A DNA stretch of 64,000 bases from Silvimonas iriomotensis (GCF_014645535.1 NZ_BMLX01000005.1:186001-250000), one strand, 5' to 3'; positions 35,961-45,160 are shown, counted from the first letter of the stretch. Notes: generated by a model not told the origin, from the sequence alone. Numbers and translations: made by a program.

Positions 35961-37214
35961 CGCTTTGTCCAGCGTGGCCGGCAGCGCAATCGACACCGCC
36001 ACGCCATTGCCTGCCGCCACGGTCACGGGCTGCCCGTCGCCATCAATCATGGCTTGCAGTTCAATCACCTGATTGCCGCAAGGGTGGATGATTTCCAGTT
36101 TGTCGCCCACGGCAATCCGGTTTTTGACGTCAATCCGCGCCCAGCCATCGACCACGTTCAGCACCTCACCCACGTACTGACTCTGGCGTGCGCGGGAATG
36201 TCCGTCCAGATAGTTTTGCGTGTCATGGCTGTGATGCCGCTGCAAAAAGCCATCGGTATAGCCACGATTGGCAAGGCCTTCCAGATCAGCCAGCAAGGCC
36301 GGGTCAAACGCCTTGCCGGCCACCGCATCGTCAATCGCCTTGCGATATACCTGCGCGGTGCGGGCGACGTAATACGCACTCTTGGTGCGCCCTTCCACCT
36401 TGAGGGAATCCACGCCGATCTCCACCAGCCGCGCTACGTGTTCCACCGCGCGCAGATCTTTGGAGTTCATGATGTAGGTGCCGTGCTCGTCTTCCACAAT
36501 CGGCATCAGTTCGCCAGGGCGGTTGGCTTCTTCAAGCAGATATTCCGTCTGCCCCGCATCGTGCCGCGGCACGCCGCCGCAGGCGCTCTCGCCCGCGCTG
36601 TGCACTTTGTAGTCCCAGCGGCAAGCGTTGGTACAGGTGCCCTGATTGGGGTCGCGGTGATTGAAATAGCCCGACAACAAACAGCGGCCTGAATACGCAA
36701 TGCACAGCGCGCCGTGCACAAAGACTTCCAGCTCCATATCCGGGCATTGCTGGCGGATCTGGGCAATTTCTTCCAGCCCCAACTCACGGGAGAGGATGAC
36801 CCGCGTCAGGCCCAGCGTTTGCCAGAATTTCACGCCGGCGTAGTTCACCGTATTGGCCTGTACGGAAAGATGGATGGGCATCTGCGGCCAGGCTTCGCGT
36901 ACCAGCATGATCAGGCCGGGGTCGGCCATGATCAGCGCGTCGGGCTTCATGGCGATCACCGGCGCCATATCCGCCAGGAAGGTGTTGACCTTGGCGTTGT
37001 GCGGCAAGACATTGGCCGCCACAAACAACTGTTTGCCCCGCGCGTGGGCGGATTCAATGCCCTGTGCCAGTTGTTCCAGCCGGAAATCATTGTTGCGCGC
37101 CCGCAGGCTGTAGCGCGGCAAACCGGCGTAAACCGCATCTGCGCCAAAATCAAAGGCGGTGTTCAGTTTGGCAAGGTTGCCGGCAGGCAACAGCAACTCA
37201 GGGGCGCGGCGCAT
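35940..37214 (-). CDS. trhP: tRNA 5-hydroxyuridine modification protein TrhP (YegQ), U32 peptidase family
   Basis: This 424-residue U32-family protein matches YegQ/TrhP, which hydroxylates uridine 34 of certain tRNAs to ho5U with prephenate as the hydroxyl source. The start MRRAPELLLPAGNLAKLNTA is typical. The Cys-rich motif around 170-205 (CIAYSGRCLLSGYFNHRD, then CTNACRW) gives four cysteines expected to hold an Fe-S cluster. The central SLKVEGRTKSAYYVARTAQ and GYTDGFL segments are also conserved. It was formerly annotated as a protease. trhO or cmoA/B, which act on the same nucleotide, are not in the window. The gene is transcribed away from the DnaA-box-rich region and overlaps the secreted-protein gene tail to tail. 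Confidence 0.9.
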   Translation of the reverse strand: MRRAPELLLPAGNLAKLNTAFDFGADAVYAGLPRYSLRARNNDFRLEQLAQGIESAHARGKQLFVAANVLPHNAKVNTFLADMAPVIAMKPDALIMADPGLIMLVREAWPQMPIHLSVQANTVNYAGVKFWQTLGLTRVILSRELGLEEIAQIRQQCPDMELEVFVHGALCIAYSGRCLLSGYFNHRDPNQGTCTNACRWDYKVHSAGESACGGVPRHDAGQTEYLLEEANRPGELMPIVEDEHGTYIMNSKDLRAVEHVARLVEIGVDSLKVEGRTKSAYYVARTAQVYRKAIDDAVAGKAFDPALLADLEGLANRGYTDGFLQRHHSHDTQNYLDGHSRARQSQYVGEVLNVVDGWARIDVKNRIAVGDKLEIIHPCGNQVIELQAMIDGDGQPVTVAAGNGVAVSIALPATLDKALIARLL

Positions 37215-37266
37215 GATGGGTATGGTCAGGGTGTAAGGGAACCCGCCATTATAAAACCGCAGGTGT

Positions 37267-37287
37267 GCTGCCTCTCTTTTAGGCAGC
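37267..37287. repeat. Hairpin module copy 1
   Basis: GCTGCCT and AGGCAGC form a perfect 7-bp stem around CTCTTTT. The same module recurs at 37543 and 37865, at spacings of about 276 and 322 bp. The upstream AGGTG is shared with copy 3. Confidence 0.65.
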
Positions 37288-37542
37288 GGGTAAAAATGCC
37301 GTCAAAACATACGCTTGAATTGATTATCCACAACGCGCGCACAAGCTTGTTCTGCTATTTGCGTGGAAAACCGCGACTTATCCACGCACCCTGTCTGCCC
37401 TCCCCCTCAAGCAATCAGCCACACCGTAAATTGCCCAAAAAACAGGCGGCCACCGTAAATACCATCAGGGACAAGGACTTGGCGCACTTGTCCACAGGGC
37501 ATGCACAATCTTGTGCCCGCAACTTGTGTAAAACGCCGGGGC

Positions 37543-37563
37543 GTTGCCTCTTTTTCAGGCAGC
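37543..37563. repeat. Hairpin module copy 2
   Basis: GTTGCCT and AGGCAGC pair over seven positions with one G-T wobble, around CTTTTTC. It is the second copy of the module. Confidence 0.65.
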
Positions 37564-37864
37564 AAGAAAAGCGCTTTGTGCGTCAACGACTTGGCTGGCT
37601 TGTCCACAGATCACCAACATGGTTGTTCGGGTAAAACCGTGGAAAAGCGCATCGGGCCTGGCTTTGCACTGCCCGCCGCACGCGCTCAAAGCAGCGGCCC
37701 GGGCCGGTTTTACCCACAAAAACCGGGCAAAGCGGCCATTGCCTGTTTTTTGAACAGCGCGCAAAAAACCTTATGGCTCAGCCACCTGCCCGGCTTATCC
37801 ACACCCTCTTCACACAAGAGGCCACATAAAGCGGGGATAAACCACAACGCTGGGGAAAACAGGT

Positions 37865-37885
37865 GCTGCCTCTTTTTCAGTCAGT
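37865..37885. repeat. Hairpin module copy 3 (degenerate)
   Basis: GCTGCCT is followed by CTTTTTC and AGTCAGT; the right arm has substitutions that break part of the stem. The left arm and loop match copies 1 and 2, so it looks like a decayed copy. Confidence 0.55.
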
Positions 37886-38072
37886 GCGTTTTATGCCTTT
37901 CAAATCAAGGTGCTGCATGACTTGTACACACCGCTTGCACAAGCTTGTTCATGAAAAACCGTGGATAAACGCCACTTGTGCACAACGCGCTGTACGCAAT
38001 CACACATGCCATCAACATGACGGGCGGTTAACATAGTTGTTTGCCCTGCAACCGTGATGAGGTTTCCCCACC

Positions 38073-38870
38073 ATGAAGATCGGATTTATCGGTACTGGCA
38101 ACATGGCAGGCGCCATGATCGCCGGCATCAAGCACACCCACCCGGATTGGGAAATCCACGGGTATAACCGCAGCCACGACAAGCTGATCAACCTGCAGAA
38201 CAAGTGGGGCGTGGTGCCGTCTGACTCGCTGGCTGAACTGGCCGCGCTGGCGGACTATCTGGTGGTCGGCGTCAAACCGCAGGGTTATGACGCCATGCTG
38301 GCGCAGTTGCGCCCCTTGCTGCAGCCGCGCCATGTCATTGTGACGGTGGCAGTGGGATACAGCATCGAACGCGTACAGCGCCACGCTGGCGAAGACGCCA
38401 AGGTGGTGCGCAGCATGCCCAATACCCCGGCCCAGATCGGGCAAGGGATGAGCGCCTTGTGCGCCTCCAGCCACGTTTCTGTGGATGAACGCGCTGCCGC
38501 GCAAAGCATCTTTGAGAGCTTTGGCCGCGCAGTGTTCATTGATGAAGCGCAGTTTGACGTGTTCTCTGCCGTGGCGGGCTCGCTGCCGGCCTATGTGTGC
38601 TTGATTATCGAGGCGCTGGCCGATGCAGCCGTCCAGCATGGCATGCCACGGGCGCAGGCCTATGGCGTGATCAGCCAGGCGGTGATGGGCTCGGCGCAAC
38701 TGGTACGCGACAGCAACCGGCATCCGGCCGAGTTGAAAGACCAGGTCTGTTCGCCCGGCGGCACGACGATTGCTGCCATTGCCGCGCTGGAAGCCGGCGG
38801 TCTGCGCAGCACGCTGATTGAAGGCGTGAGCGCGTGCATGGCCCGCACCAAAGTGCTGGCCGGCAAATAA
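38073..38870 (+). CDS. proC: Pyrroline-5-carboxylate reductase
   Basis: This 265-residue enzyme reduces pyrroline-5-carboxylate to proline with NAD(P)H, the last step of proline synthesis. The N-terminal Rossmann motif is IGFIGTGNMAGAMIAGI (3-19), and the C-terminal signature LKDQVCSPGGTTIAAIAALE (227-246) contains the substrate-binding SPGGTT. VRSMPNTPAQIGQG is also typical. GAGG precedes the ATG at a suitable distance. In many relatives proC follows a YggS-like PLP gene; here it stands alone next to the DnaA-box-rich region, which must hold its promoter. It ends at a strong terminator shared with dxs. Confidence 0.96.
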   Translation: MKIGFIGTGNMAGAMIAGIKHTHPDWEIHGYNRSHDKLINLQNKWGVVPSDSLAELAALADYLVVGVKPQGYDAMLAQLRPLLQPRHVIVTVAVGYSIERVQRHAGEDAKVVRSMPNTPAQIGQGMSALCASSHVSVDERAAAQSIFESFGRAVFIDEAQFDVFSAVAGSLPAYVCLIIEALADAAVQHGMPRAQAYGVISQAVMGSAQLVRDSNRHPAELKDQVCSPGGTTIAAIAALEAGGLRSTLIEGVSACMARTKVLAGK

Positions 38871-38886
38871 ACGCGGCGTCTTGCGG

Positions 38887-38924
38887 ACAACAAAAAACCG
38901 GGGCGTGCCCCGGTTTTTTGTTGT
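38887..38924. terminator. Bidirectional terminator, proC / dxs
   Basis: ACAACAAAAAACCGGGG pairs with CCCCGGTTTTTTGTTGT around a 4-base loop, with A and T runs on both sides. It lies between the converging proC and dxs genes. Confidence 0.93.
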
Positions 38925-38942
38925 GTGGCCAGATCAATCTGA

Positions 38943-40787
38943 TCAGCCCAGCTTCTTGCGGATCGCCGCTTCCACGCCAGCGCCATCCAGCCCGCAATCG
39001 GCCAGCAACTGGTTCTGCTCGCCGTGTTCCACGTAGCTATCGGGCAAGCCCAGCAGCAGGGTTTGCACCGTGATGCCCTGGGCACTGAGCGATTCGAGCA
39101 CCGCGCTACCGGCACCGCCCATGATGGCGTTGTCTTCCACTGTCACGATCAGATCGTGGCTGGCAGCCAGTTCCGCGACGAGCGCGTCATCCAGCGGCTT
39201 CACAAAACGCATGTTGGCGACCGTGGCATCCAGCGCTTCACCGGCGTGCAGGGCGGCGCCCAGACGCGTACCGAACGAGAGAATCGCCACCTTGCTGCCC
39301 TTGCGGCGGATTTCACCCTTGCCCCAGGGCAAAGCGGTCATTTCTTCCTGCACCGTGGCGCCAATGCCGCTGCCGCGCGGGTAACGCACAGCGGTCGGGC
39401 CGTCATGCAGGAACGCCGTGTAGAGCATCTGGCGGCATTCGTTTTCATCGCCCGGCGCCAGAATGGCCATGTTGGGGATGCAACGCAGGAACGAGTAATC
39501 AAACGAACCGGCGTGCGTCGGGCCATCGGCCCCCACCAGACCGGCGCGGTCGATGGCAAACACCACCGGCAGGTTCTGCAGGGCGACGTCATGCACCAAC
39601 TGGTCGTAGGCGCGCTGCAAGAAGGTGGAATAGATCGCCACCACCGGCTTGACGCCTTCACAGGCCATGCCGCCGGCAAACGTCACCGCGTGTTGCTCGG
39701 CAATGCCCACGTCGAAATAACGGGTGGGATATTGCTCGGCAAACTTCACGAGGCCAGAGCCTTCGCGCATGGCCGGGGTAATGCCGACCAGACGCTCGTC
39801 TTTGGCGGCCATATCGCACAGCCAGTCGCCAAACACCTGGGTAAAGCTGGGCTTGCTGCTGCCGGATTTGCCAGTCATGCCGTTTTCCGGCGTGAACGGG
39901 GTGACCGCGTGGTACTTGACCGGATCGGCCACGGCCAGTTTGTAGCCCTGCCCTTTCTTGGTCACCACATGCAAGAACTGCGGGCCGGAGAGTTTCTTGA
40001 TGTTCGACAGCGTGGTCACCAGCGTGTCGATATCGTGGCCATCAATCGGGCCGATGTAATTGAAGCCGAATTCTTCAAACAGCAAGCCGGGCGTGAACAG
40101 GCCCTTGAGCTGCTCTTCGCTGCGCTTGGCCAGTTCACGCAGGGGCGGCACCTTGTCGAGCATGCGGCCAGAGACATTGCGGAACCCGTTGTAGAACTTG
40201 CCCGACAGCATCTTGGCCAGGTAGTTGTTCAGCGCGCCAACGTTGGGCGAGATCGACATCTCGTTGTCGTTGAGGATGACCAGCAGGTCCACATCACGGT
40301 CGCCGGCGTTGTTCAGCGCCTCAAACGCCATGCCGGCGGTCATGGAGCCGTCACCGATAATGGCGATCGCCTTGCGGTCCTCACCCTGGAGCTTTGCCGC
40401 TTCGGCAAACCCCAGCGCGGCGCCGATCGAGGTGCTGGAGTGGCCTACGCCAAAGGTGTCGTATTCGCTTTCTTCGCGCTTGGGAAAGCCCGCCAGACCG
40501 TTTTGCTTGCGCATGGTCGACATGCGCTCGCGCCGGCCGGTCAGCACCTTGTGCGGATAACTCTGGTGGCCCACGTCCCACACGATCCGGTCATACGGCG
40601 TGTTGAACACGTAGTGCAACGCAATGGTCAGCTCGACCGCACCCAGGTTGGACGCAAAATGGCCACCGGTGGTGCTGATGGAGTCCAGCAGGAACTGGCG
40701 CAACTCGCCCGCTACTTGCGGCAGGTCTTCCCTGTCCAGGGCGCGCAGATCGGCTGGCAGATTGATTTGATCAAGCAATGTTGTCAT
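38943..40787 (-). CDS. dxs: 1-deoxy-D-xylulose-5-phosphate synthase
   Basis: This 614-residue thiamine-diphosphate enzyme condenses pyruvate and glyceraldehyde 3-phosphate, the first committed step of the MEP isoprenoid pathway. The ThDP motif runs from [18 protein letters not shown] (145-162) to the Asn in [12 protein letters not shown]. His49-region residues (GGHFASNLG) and the C-terminal transketolase domain ([29 protein letters not shown]) are all in place. Length matches the family (~620). It is the last gene of the leftward xseB-ispA-dxs operon, 12 bp after ispA, so precursor synthesis and prenyl elongation are coregulated. Confidence 0.97.
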   Translation of the reverse strand: MTTLLDQINLPADLRALDREDLPQVAGELRQFLLDSISTTGGHFASNLGAVELTIALHYVFNTPYDRIVWDVGHQSYPHKVLTGRRERMSTMRKQNGLAGFPKREESEYDTFGVGHSSTSIGAALGFAEAAKLQGEDRKAIAIIGDGSMTAGMAFEALNNAGDRDVDLLVILNDNEMSISPNVGALNNYLAKMLSGKFYNGFRNVSGRMLDKVPPLRELAKRSEEQLKGLFTPGLLFEEFGFNYIGPIDGHDIDTLVTTLSNIKKLSGPQFLHVVTKKGQGYKLAVADPVKYHAVTPFTPENGMTGKSGSSKPSFTQVFGDWLCDMAAKDERLVGITPAMREGSGLVKFAEQYPTRYFDVGIAEQHAVTFAGGMACEGVKPVVAIYSTFLQRAYDQLVHDVALQNLPVVFAIDRAGLVGADGPTHAGSFDYSFLRCIPNMAILAPGDENECRQMLYTAFLHDGPTAVRYPRGSGIGATVQEEMTALPWGKGEIRRKGSKVAILSFGTRLGAALHAGEALDATVANMRFVKPLDDALVAELAASHDLIVTVEDNAIMGGAGSAVLESLSAQGITVQTLLLGLPDSYVEHGEQNQLLADCGLDGAGVEAAIRKKLG

Positions 40788-40799
40788 GACTATGTTCTT

Positions 40800-41687
40800 T
40801 TAGCTGCGGCGTTCGACGATGAAGTCCGCCAGTGCCTGCAAACGGGCGGCGCGCTCACCAAACGGCGTCAACGCGGCACGAGCCTCGTCCAGGAGTTCAG
40901 CGGCCTTGTCCTTTGCGCCCTTCAGGCCCAGCAAGGACACGTACGTCGGCTTGTTGTTGGCGGCATCCTTGCCGGCCGTCTTGCCCAGGGTGGCGGAGTC
41001 GGATTCTTCGTCCAGCACGTCATCAATCACCTGGAAAGCCAGACCGATGCACTTGGCAAACCGGTCCAGTCGCGCGCGGTCTTCATCGGCCATGGGATCG
41101 CCACAGCGGGTACCCATGAGCACACTGGCGCGGATCAGCGCACCCGTCTTGAGAATATGCATCAATTCCAGTTCGGGCAGTGTCAGCGTCTGACCGACAC
41201 TGTATAGATCAATACCCTGGCCGCCGCACATACCCAGGCTGCCAGAGGCACGCGCCAGGGCGGCAATGGCGGCAACCTGATCACCGGCCCGCGCAAACGG
41301 CGCATGGGCCAGCACGTCAAACGCCTGCGCTTGCAGGGCGTCGCCGGCCAGCAGCGCGGTGGCTTCGTCAAACTGCACGTGCACGGTCGGCTTGCCACGG
41401 CGCAGGACATCGTTGTCCATGGCCGGCATGTCGTCGTGTACCAGCGAATAGGCGTGGATCATTTCCACTGCGGCCGCAGCCGCGGCAGTACAGGCGTCGT
41501 TGCCGTTGACCAGTTCTGCTGCGGCGTACACCAGCAACGGGCGCACGCGCTTGCCGCCATCCAGGACGGCGTAGCGCATGGCGTCATGCAGGCGCGACGG
41601 CGCGTGCGAGATCGGCGGCAGAAACTGGTCGAGTGTGTTTTCCATGCGCGCCTGAACGTCGCGCATCCAATCCTTGAAGTCGGTCAA
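40800..41687 (-). CDS. ispA: Farnesyl diphosphate synthase
   Basis: This 295-residue polyprenyl synthase adds two IPP units to DMAPP, making farnesyl diphosphate for quinones, undecaprenyl and possibly hopanoids. The first Asp-rich motif is SLVHDDMPAMDND (Asp85, Asp86 and Asp91), the second FQVIDDVLDEESD. The substrate-binding GGKRVRPLL and KTGALIRAS are present. I chose a TTG start at 41685-41687, which overlaps the xseB stop as TTGA and aligns the protein with the E. coli IspA N terminus (TDFKDWMRDV). A downstream ATG at 41664-41666 is the alternative, with AAGGA 4 bases upstream. It lies between xseB and dxs. Confidence 0.94.
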   Translation of the reverse strand: MTDFKDWMRDVQARMENTLDQFLPPISHAPSRLHDAMRYAVLDGGKRVRPLLVYAAAELVNGNDACTAAAAAAVEMIHAYSLVHDDMPAMDNDVLRRGKPTVHVQFDEATALLAGDALQAQAFDVLAHAPFARAGDQVAAIAALARASGSLGMCGGQGIDLYSVGQTLTLPELELMHILKTGALIRASVLMGTRCGDPMADEDRARLDRFAKCIGLAFQVIDDVLDEESDSATLGKTAGKDAANNKPTYVSLLGLKGAKDKAAELLDEARAALTPFGERAARLQALADFIVERRS

Positions 41688-41920
41688 GCTTGATCCCCAT
41701 CCACTTTGAGGGTCTGCAGGCGGTCCCCTTCCAGGACCTTGAGCTGGCGTTCGGCGTCGGCCAGTTTGGTTTCGCAATATTGCAAAAGCTCCTGACCGCG
41801 CTGCCAGGCCGCGAGCGAGGCTTCCAGCGCCAGGTTGCCAGATTCCAGCTGGGCAATCAGCGCTTCCAGCTCGGCAAAACCGGCTTCAAAATTCTCCGGC
41901 TGTTTGACTGTTTTAGGCAT
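41684..41920 (-). CDS. xseB: Exonuclease VII small subunit
   Basis: This 78-residue protein is the small subunit of exonuclease VII, a single-strand exonuclease; several XseB chains assemble with one XseA. The family pattern is present: ENFEAGFAELEALIAQLESG, then LALEASLAAWQRGQELLQYC and KLADAERQLKVLEG, forming the expected helical bundle. The start is taken as the ATG at 41918-41920 (MPKTVKQPENF); the frame could extend 11 codons upstream without support. Its stop overlaps the presumed ispA start by four bases. The xseA gene is not in the window, but xseB-ispA-dxs is a common operon. Confidence 0.95.
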   Translation of the reverse strand: MPKTVKQPENFEAGFAELEALIAQLESGNLALEASLAAWQRGQELLQYCETKLADAERQLKVLEGDRLQTLKVDGDQA

Positions 41921-42267
41921 GCTGCAAAACTCGGCGGAAAATCCAGCGAACATAGCGTATTGGCGGGTTTGGCGTCAATGACAGCCAGATGACTGTTGTC
42001 TCGCCCCAGCGGGCGGGCGCCGCCGTATCGCCCCTGTTTTCTGATCTGCCCGGCATATCACGGCAACTAGATGACATTAACCATTGATCTAGTTCACATT
42101 TTTGCCGCACTGCAATATTTCTTACGGCCTTGGCAAACTGCAAACCGGGCTACCGTAGTGCATGAATGGCGAAAAACCCAATTAAATTAATACATTTGCG
42201 CAGTCATATCTTCGTAACAAAAAAGTAATAAGCTGCCTGCGATTTTTACCGTCGTGGAAAGCTAGTC
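41921..42267. other. Intergenic region upstream of a chemoreceptor and xseB
   Basis: This 347-bp divergent gap becomes AT-rich toward 42180-42240 (e.g. TTAAATTAATACATTTGC), where the chemoreceptor promoter probably lies. GGAAAG near 42256-42261 is its likely ribosome site. I recognise no sigma-28 or sigma-54 element, RNA gene or repeat. Confidence 0.5.
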
Positions 42268-43842
42268 ATGAAAATTGCAGCGCAGCTCAAACTGGTCAGC
42301 GCATTTACCGTTCTGGTGCTGATCTGCCTTGCTGGCTGGCTGGCCTTCAAGACATCCGGGCTTTCCCGGGATTTTGCCCGCTATCGCAGCGCCCAGGATA
42401 CCGTCGCCGAACTGGGCGACATGCGCGCCACCATGCTGACCATTTCGCGCCTGGACCCGCTGAACGAACATGCCCAGGCACAACTGGATGCCGCCAATGC
42501 CGAGGTCACGCAAAACGCGCAGCGCATTGCCGGCGCGTTGACCCAGGATCAGGCCCAGGCCTTGCAAGGCAGCCTCAAGGGGCACTGGTCGGCGTTTGTG
42601 CAGCAATACCAGAGCGCAATCAAGATCGCCTCGACCAGCCCGCAAGACGCGCTCAATATCCCGGATCAAGCCTGGCATAACGAACTGGAACCGCTGCTGG
42701 CGACCGTGGAAACCTTGCGCGATGCCGCGGCCAAAGCCGGCCAGGACGCCACCGCCACCATCGACAGTCACGTGCGGCAATTGCTGGCCGCCACGCTGGT
42801 GCCATTGGCGCTGACCGGCTTGCTGATTGTCGCCAGCCAGTTGTATTTCTCCCGCATGCTTAGCCGGCGCATGCGCAGCATGAACCATGTCAGCCAGCAA
42901 TTGCAGACCGGCGATCTGACGCACCGCATGCCCGCAGGCAAAGACGAAATCGGTGAACTGGGCGCGGCGCTCAACCATTTTCTGGATCAACTGGCCGGCA
43001 CCCTGCGCGAAGCCCGCCAGGCCGCCCGCACCACCCGCAGCGATGCCACTGCGGTGACCGGGCTGGCCCAGGCCATTCATGGCGATGCCAGCGTGCAGAC
43101 CACCCATTTGCAGGACATCGTCGGCAGCAGCAGTACCTTGCAGGAAGCGGCCTTGCAGATGGGAACGCAAGCGGCGCAGGCGGGCGATATTGCGCGCACC
43201 ACGCAGCAAGCCGTGGACGATGCCCATCAAGCCGGCGAGGCCTCCCTGCGGCGCCTGCAAACGCTGGGCGAGGAATTTGCCATTACCGATCAGGCCATGC
43301 ACGCGCTGGCGGGTTCGGTGCAGGACATCATCCGGGTGGCCGGTGCGATCGAGAAAATTGCCCAGCAAACCAATCTGCTGGCCTTGAATGCAGCCATTGA
43401 AGCCGCCCGCGCCGGCGAAAGCGGGCGTGGTTTTGCGGTTGTGGCCGACGAAGTACGCAAGTTGTCTCTTGATACCACGCTTGCCACCCAGAACATCCGC
43501 AAGATTCTGAGTGATACGGATTCACGCACCCAGGCCACGCTGGCGGCCATGGATGCAGCCAATGAACGGGTGACGCAATGCCGGGATGATGGCGCCACCG
43601 TTGCGGCGGCGCTAGAGCGCATCAGTCAGGCGGCCCAGCAGGTCAGCCACATGATGGAAGGCATTGCCGCCGCCACGGAAGAACAAGGCAGCGCCACCCA
43701 GGCCATCAATCAGCGCCTTTCGGGTATTGGCACCAGCGCCAGCCAGAGCATCACACGCACGCAGGACATGCTGGGCCAGATGCGTGCCCTGGTGGGCGTG
43801 GCCGACGGCATGGAGCAGCAGTTGACCGGGTTCCGCTTCTGA
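42268..43842 (+). CDS. Methyl-accepting chemotaxis protein
   Basis: This 524-residue chemoreceptor has TM1 at about 8-27, a periplasmic helical sensor (28-170), TM2 at about 172-194 and a HAMP domain (195-248). The cytoplasmic coiled coil carries the hairpin tip [20 protein letters not shown] and [15 protein letters not shown], where CheA and CheW bind. The sensor domain differs from the 28.3-kb receptor and matches no ligand class I can name. No C-terminal CheR-docking pentapeptide is visible. The gene is followed after 15 bp by a convergent small gene. The flanking genes (xseB, hypothetical, nadC) give no clue to the ligand. Confidence 0.94.
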   Translation: MKIAAQLKLVSAFTVLVLICLAGWLAFKTSGLSRDFARYRSAQDTVAELGDMRATMLTISRLDPLNEHAQAQLDAANAEVTQNAQRIAGALTQDQAQALQGSLKGHWSAFVQQYQSAIKIASTSPQDALNIPDQAWHNELEPLLATVETLRDAAAKAGQDATATIDSHVRQLLAATLVPLALTGLLIVASQLYFSRMLSRRMRSMNHVSQQLQTGDLTHRMPAGKDEIGELGAALNHFLDQLAGTLREARQAARTTRSDATAVTGLAQAIHGDASVQTTHLQDIVGSSSTLQEAALQMGTQAAQAGDIARTTQQAVDDAHQAGEASLRRLQTLGEEFAITDQAMHALAGSVQDIIRVAGAIEKIAQQTNLLALNAAIEAARAGESGRGFAVVADEVRKLSLDTTLATQNIRKILSDTDSRTQATLAAMDAANERVTQCRDDGATVAAALERISQAAQQVSHMMEGIAAATEEQGSATQAINQRLSGIGTSASQSITRTQDMLGQMRALVGVADGMEQQLTGFRF

Positions 43843-43857
43843 TCTGGTGCGGGGCGT

Positions 43858-44133
43858 TCAGTGCAGCACGCGGGCCGCTTCCGGCGCCCAGTCGTCTTGC
43901 AGCAGGCCGGCCGGGGTCGTGCCCGTGGATTCCATCAAGCGTTGCGCCACGCCGGCCGGTACACCGCCCTGCAGCATGATCTGCATGACATCTTGCGGCT
44001 GGCTGCCCGCCGCAAGGTTATCCTCGGCCCACTCCAGCCAGTCGACGTAGTAGTCCAGCCAGTTTGCGTCTTCAATTTCCATGAGTTCGTCCACGTGCAA
44101 AGAGCGCATAGGATATATCCGATAAGCTGGCAT
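43858..44133 (-). CDS. Small acidic uncharacterised protein
   Basis: This 91-residue protein is acidic and tryptophan-rich in its middle (NWLDYYVDWLEWAEDNLAAG), with a C-terminal half that could form a helix-turn-helix-like bundle (PQDVMQIMLQGGVPAGVAQR). No family is recognised. The ATG at 44131-44133 has AGG about 10 bases upstream; an alternative is the ATG at 44109 (MRSLHVDELME). It converges with the chemoreceptor 15 bp away and precedes nadC, which is divided from it by a terminator. The pattern of many Trp and Asp residues suggests a small adaptor or scaffold, but this is only speculation. Confidence 0.6.
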   Translation of the reverse strand: MPAYRIYPMRSLHVDELMEIEDANWLDYYVDWLEWAEDNLAAGSQPQDVMQIMLQGGVPAGVAQRLMESTGTTPAGLLQDDWAPEAARVLH

Positions 44134-44215
44134 AAACGGATACCTGTGTAATATTGACGCGGCCAGTTCTCATAAAAGAATCAGTAGCTTGCGTGCACTG
44201 GCGCACCGGGCAAGC

Positions 44216-44243
44216 AAAACGGAGCCACCAGGGCTCCGTTTTT
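44216..44243. terminator. Terminator downstream of nadC
   Basis: AAAACGGAGCC and GGCTCCGTTTTT pair around a short loop (ACCAG). On the minus strand it follows the nadC stop by about 30 bp; the run of T on the plus strand allows bidirectional action. Confidence 0.87.
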
Positions 44244-44274
44244 CTCATAATGCGCACGCGCTCGACTGCGGCAG

Positions 44275-45132
44275 TTACAGCGCAAAACGCATCGACAAAT
44301 CAATTGCGCGCACGTCTTTGGTCAGCTTGCCGACCGAAATCCGGTCTACGCCGGTTTCGGCAATGGCGCGGATCTGCTGCAGATCCACCCCGCCCGACGC
44401 TTCCAGCACGGCCTTGCCACGCGACGATTGCACCGCCACACGCATGTCGGCCAGCGTCATGTTATCGAGCAGTACCGACGTGGCGCCGGCATGCAGGGCC
44501 TCGTTCAGCTCATCCAGGTTTTCCACTTCGATCTGGATGGTGACCTGCGGCGGCGCCAGTTCACGCGCCGCCTTGAGCGCGGCGCTGATCCCGCCGGCGG
44601 CCATGATGTGGTTTTCCTTGATCAGGATGCCGTCATACAAACCAATGCGCTGGTTCTCTCCGCCGCCCACCTTGACCGCGTATTTCTGCGCCAGGCGCAG
44701 CCCCGGCAAGGTCTTGCGGGTGTCATGCACTTTGGCCGGCGTACCGGCAATGATATCGACATAGCGGCGCGTTTCGGTCGCCACGCCAGAGAGCAACTGC
44801 AGGAAATTGAGTGCAGCGCGCTCGCTGGTCAGCAAGGCACGCGCCGGCCCTTCAATGCGGCACAACACGGTATTGGGCGCCACCAGTTCACCCTCGGCCA
44901 CTTGCCAGATCACCCGGCTGGCGGTGTCCACCTGGCGGTAGACCTCTTCAAACCAGTCCTGGCCGCAGATCACGGCTTGTTCGCGCGCAATCACCTTGGC
45001 CACACCCGGGTGCTCTGCCGGAATCAATTGCGCGGTCCAGTCGCACTGGCCAATGTCTTCTGCCAGCGCGGCGGCCACATTGGCAGCGATCACATGGCGG
45101 GCGGGCAAAGCCTGGTACAAGGGAGCGGTCAT
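44275..45132 (-). CDS. nadC: Nicotinate-nucleotide pyrophosphorylase (carboxylating)
   Basis: This 285-residue quinolinate phosphoribosyltransferase converts quinolinate and PRPP to nicotinate mononucleotide in de novo NAD synthesis. The ordered motifs are [33 protein letters not shown] and NHRIGL-like [16 protein letters not shown], then [20 protein letters not shown] and EASGGV. All Arg, Lys and Glu residues of the active-site barrel appear intact. The ATG at 45130-45132 is chosen ([10 protein letters not shown]); the longer frame is unsupported. nadA and nadB are not in the window. It lies 28 bp downstream of the phosphohexomutase gene on the same strand and may share its transcript. Confidence 0.96.
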   Translation of the reverse strand: MTAPLYQALPARHVIAANVAAALAEDIGQCDWTAQLIPAEHPGVAKVIAREQAVICGQDWFEEVYRQVDTASRVIWQVAEGELVAPNTVLCRIEGPARALLTSERAALNFLQLLSGVATETRRYVDIIAGTPAKVHDTRKTLPGLRLAQKYAVKVGGGENQRIGLYDGILIKENHIMAAGGISAALKAARELAPPQVTIQIEVENLDELNEALHAGATSVLLDNMTLADMRVAVQSSRGKAVLEASGGVDLQQIRAIAETGVDRISVGKLTKDVRAIDLSMRFAL

Positions 45133-45160
45133 GCGGGCAGATTCCTGGATGCAAAAATGC

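Larger units (their letters stand above)
37215..38072. other. DnaA-box-like cluster with repeated hairpins (non-coding, 858 bp)
   Basis: No gene fits between trhP and proC. The region is packed with 9-mers like the DnaA box TTATCCACA. Two are exact, at 37324-37332 and 37795-37803 (plus strand). One mismatch: TTATCCACG 37378-37386, TTGTCCACA 37488-37496 and 37600-37608, TTACCCACA 37710-37718 (plus), TTATCCACG 37960-37968 (minus). Two mismatches: TTTTCCACG 37362-37370 and 37638-37646 (minus), TTGTACACA 37922-37930, TTGTGCACA 37976-37984 (plus). With equal base frequencies about 0.2 sites within one mismatch would be expected by chance; seven are seen. CACAAGCTTGTTC occurs twice, at 37340-37352 and 37938-37950. 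It also carries three hairpin modules and a CCGGTTTT/AAAACCGG stem at 37704-37726 with a box-like TACCCACA overlapping its loop. The trhP and proC promoters must lie within it. Confidence 0.75.

Noticed and set aside
37338-37984. CRISPR-like array in the DnaA-box region
   Set aside because: Repeats are short, unevenly spaced and degenerate, with no constant spacer length and no cas genes.
37215-38072. The main chromosomal origin (oriC)
   Set aside because: No dnaA, dnaN, rpmH, gidA or parAB nearby, and the strong leftward gene bias on the left is not mirrored by a rightward bias on the right.
39024-41207. 727-codon plus-strand open frame opposite dxs and ispA
   Set aside because: Antisense shadow spanning two recognised genes.
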